This document shows positions 12,928-14,154 of a DNA stretch of 14,154 nucleotides, piece after piece (position 1 is the stretch's first letter; every line of letters begins with the position of its first letter). A model generated the notes under the pieces. The model did not search any database. It had not been told where the DNA came from and was given only the letters and a program-made list of their open reading frames with translations. Location of the stretch: the NCBI GenBank assembly GCA_910583885.1, contig CAJUAC010000068.1, positions 1 through 14,154 on the forward strand. Direction: 5' to 3'. The translations under genes and the position numbers were made by a program. This DNA is from an uncultured Oscillospiraceae bacterium. Lineage in GTDB: Bacteria > Bacillota > Clostridia > Oscillospirales > Oscillospiraceae.

Positions 12928-13146
12928 TACCACTCCCTGCGCCACACCTTCACGACCCGCCTGTTTGAGAATGGCGTCAATATCAAGGTCATCCAGGAGA
13001 TCCTTGGTCATGCCGATTTTGATACCACCATGAACATCTATACGCACATCACGCAGGACATGAAAAAGAGCGAGTTTGACAATTTGGCGGAGAAGCTGCA
13101 AAAGCAGTGGGAGACTTCTCAGCCAAAAACTGAGGCCGATGGATAA
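12928..13146 (+). pseudogene. Tyrosine recombinase (integrase) C-terminal remnant
   Basis: The 72-residue frame YHSLRHTFTTRLFENG to the stop at 13144-13146 is the catalytic end of a phage/ICE-type integrase. It keeps the H-x-x-R motif (HSLR), the second histidine in LGHADF and the nucleophile region TTMNIYTHIT, where the Tyr of NIY is the catalytic residue. The whole N-terminal arm-binding, core-binding and early catalytic parts are absent: an in-frame TAA lies two codons before the homology begins. It is on the plus strand, reading toward lysS, unlike the ICE genes. It cannot make an active enzyme alone. It probably belongs to an older island at the same site, cut off when the present element arrived or when the locus was rearranged. 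Confidence 0.9.
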
Positions 13147-13168
13147 GGCTGGCAGCCAACAAAAAGAA

Positions 13169-13211
13169 GCGGGAGGAAACCTTGAGGCGATTGCCTCGGG
13201 CTTCCTTCCGC
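13169..13211 (+). terminator. Strong hairpin after the integrase remnant
   Basis: GCGGGAGGAA (13169-13178) pairs with TTCCTTCCGC (13202-13211), with one G-U pair, and encloses GAGGC-gatt-GCCTC (13184-13197). It begins 22 bases after the integrase stop. No T-run follows, so it is a terminator-like structure, possibly two-way between the convergent integrase and lysS genes. Confidence 0.5.
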
Positions 13212-13253
13212 CTCATTATGCCTCTATAGGTTTATGAAAAGTTCTCTCTGAAA

Positions 13254-13280
13254 TGGGCAAAATCTGGGCAAATGGGCATT
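13254..13280. repeat. Three TGGGCA repeats, possible integrase arm-type sites
   Basis: TGGGCAAA occurs at 13254-13261 and 13265-13272, and TGGGCATT at 13273-13280. They lie about 25-50 bases from core-like site 2. Short direct repeats at this distance are where tyrosine integrases bind with their N-terminal domain. The assignment is inference. Confidence 0.4.
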
Positions 13281-13302
13281 TCAAATCAACCCAACGCCAC
13301 TA

Positions 13303-13326
13303 AAACCCTTGCGCCGCAACGGTTTC
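13303..13326. other. Recombination-core-like site 2 at the 3' end of lysS (candidate att site)
   Basis: AAACCCTTG, five bases CGCCG, then CAACGGTTTC, ending two bases before the lysS stop at 13328. The arms are nearly perfect inverted repeats. Its right part AACGGTTTCAT is repeated at 13335-13345 within the last lysS codons, as expected if integration duplicates part of the gene end. Confidence 0.5.
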
Positions 13327-13327
13327 A

Positions 13328-14154
13328 TTAGTCTAACGGTTTCATCGTCGGGAACAGGATGACATCCCGGATGGAATCGCTGCCAGTCAGCAGCATCACA
13401 CACCGGTCAATCCCGATCCCCAGGCCGCCCGTGGGGGGCATCCCGTACTCCAGCGCGGTGAGGAAGTCCTCATCCATCATCCCCGCCTCGTCGTCCCCCT
13501 TGGCCCGGGCCTCCACCTCCTTCTGGAAGCGCTGGCGCTGGTCAATGGGGTCGTTGAGCTCCGAGAAAGCGTTACCCATTTCACTGCGGCAGATGAACAG
13601 CTCGAACCGCTCCGTCAACCGGGGATCCTTGGGGGAACGCTTCGCCAGCGGGGACACATCCACTGGGTGCATGGTGATGAAGGTGGGCTGTACCAGCTTC
13701 CCTTCCACCTTCTGGTCAAAACACTCATACAGGGCATGGCCCCAAGTGGGCTCCACGCCGTCCATATCCACCCCAACGCCCCTGGCCGCAGCCACGGCCT
13801 CGCCGTCATCTGTGATGGACATGAAATCCACCCCCAGGTGCTGCTTCACCGCCTCCGCCATGCTCAGGCGGGGCCAGCCCGGGGCCAGGTCGATCTCCTC
13901 CCCCTGCCACGTCACCTGGTAGCTGCCGCAGATCTCCTTCGCCGCGCCGCTGAGCAGCTCCTCGAACAGATCCATCATGTCGTTGAAGTCCGCATAGGCC
14001 TCGTACAGCTCCACAGTCGTAAACTCCGGGTTATGCTTGGTGTCCATCCCTTCGTTGCGGAAGATGCGGCCCACCTCATAGACGCGCTCCATGCCGCCTA
14101 CGATCAGCCGCTTGAGGGGCAGCTCCGTGGCGATGCGCATGTACATATCGATGT
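13328..14154 (-). CDS. lysS: Lysyl-tRNA synthetase, class II (C-terminal part, runs off right edge)
   Basis: LysRS joins lysine to its tRNA in the cytoplasm. The fragment holds 274 codons plus a stop at 13328. Class II motif 2 is seen in YEVGRIFRNEGMDTKHNPEFT, where the Arg contacts ATP, and motif 3 in GLGIGIDR near the C-terminus; between them are the family blocks ELYEAYAD and FELFICRSEMGNAFSELNDP. The end ILFPTMKPLD is normal for Clostridia, so the gene looks whole on this side in spite of the neighbouring island. It is a housekeeping chromosomal gene and marks the chromosome side of the junction. Its GC content appears higher than that of the junction zone. Start and upstream part lie outside the window. 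Confidence 0.97.
   Translation of the reverse strand, partial: IDMYMRIATELPLKRLIVGGMERVYEVGRIFRNEGMDTKHNPEFTTVELYEAYADFNDMMDLFEELLSGAAKEICGSYQVTWQGEEIDLAPGWPRLSMAEAVKQHLGVDFMSITDDGEAVAAARGVGVDMDGVEPTWGHALYECFDQKVEGKLVQPTFITMHPVDVSPLAKRSPKDPRLTERFELFICRSEMGNAFSELNDPIDQRQRFQKEVEARAKGDDEAGMMDEDFLTALEYGMPPTGGLGIGIDRCVMLLTGSDSIRDVILFPTMKPLD

Noticed and set aside
12739..13327. tRNA gene as integration target
   Set aside because: No cloverleaf or TTCRA-type arm was found; the target appears to be the lysS 3' end.

Overview
The window is a stretch of low-GC-phylum (Firmicutes/Bacillota) gut-type Clostridia DNA, most like the Oscillospiraceae. This rests on the lysS sequence, strong AGGAGG ribosome sites, several TTG starts and moderately high GC; no database search was possible. 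It holds the right-hand part of an integrative and conjugative element (ICE) that abuts the 3' end of the chromosomal lysS gene.

Layout, right to left, because almost all genes are on the minus strand. (1) 13328-14154: C-terminal half of lysyl-tRNA synthetase. (2) 12739-13327: junction zone with a truncated tyrosine-recombinase remnant on the plus strand (12928-13146), two similar 24-bp recombination-core-like sites flanking it, a strong hairpin and TGGGCA repeats. (3) 10990-12738: control genes, made up of a promoter, a 19-codon leader ORF carrying a perfect 13-bp inverted repeat, a two-winged-helix protein, and a sigma/ArpU-like small protein interrupted by an amber codon. (4) 10734-10919: a promoter and leader with two terminator-like hairpins in front of the transfer genes. 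(5) 5323-10733: type IV secretion genes, namely a VirB2-like pilin, a TrbL/VirB6-like membrane protein, a secreted or membrane-anchored Gly/Ser/Pro-rich protein and a PrgI-VirB4 fusion ATPase. (6) 5106-5322: an array of 11-bp direct repeats. (7) 2593-5105: three accessory ICE proteins, two of them probably winged-helix. (8) 1931-2580: a RelB/DinJ-RelE toxin-antitoxin pair on the opposite strand. (9) 1-1866: the VirD4/TraG coupling ATPase, which runs off the left edge.

Together the genes describe substrate recruitment (VirD4), an energised channel (VirB4, TrbL, pilin) and upstream control. The module carries many lesions: a non-standard ATA at the VirD4 start, one-base frameshifts in T-runs of virB4 and trbL, a pilin lacking its second membrane helix and fused into trbL, an amber codon in the regulator, and a 5'-deleted integrase. 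If these are not sequencing errors, the element is no longer able to transfer by itself and is held mainly by its toxin-antitoxin pair.

The observations most worth following are the 11-bp phased array, which resembles a ParR-type centromere or another multi-protein binding site, the tandem-hairpin leader before the transfer operon, and the att-like site pair at lysS. No relaxase, complete integrase or lytic transglycosylase lies in this window; they may lie to the left.
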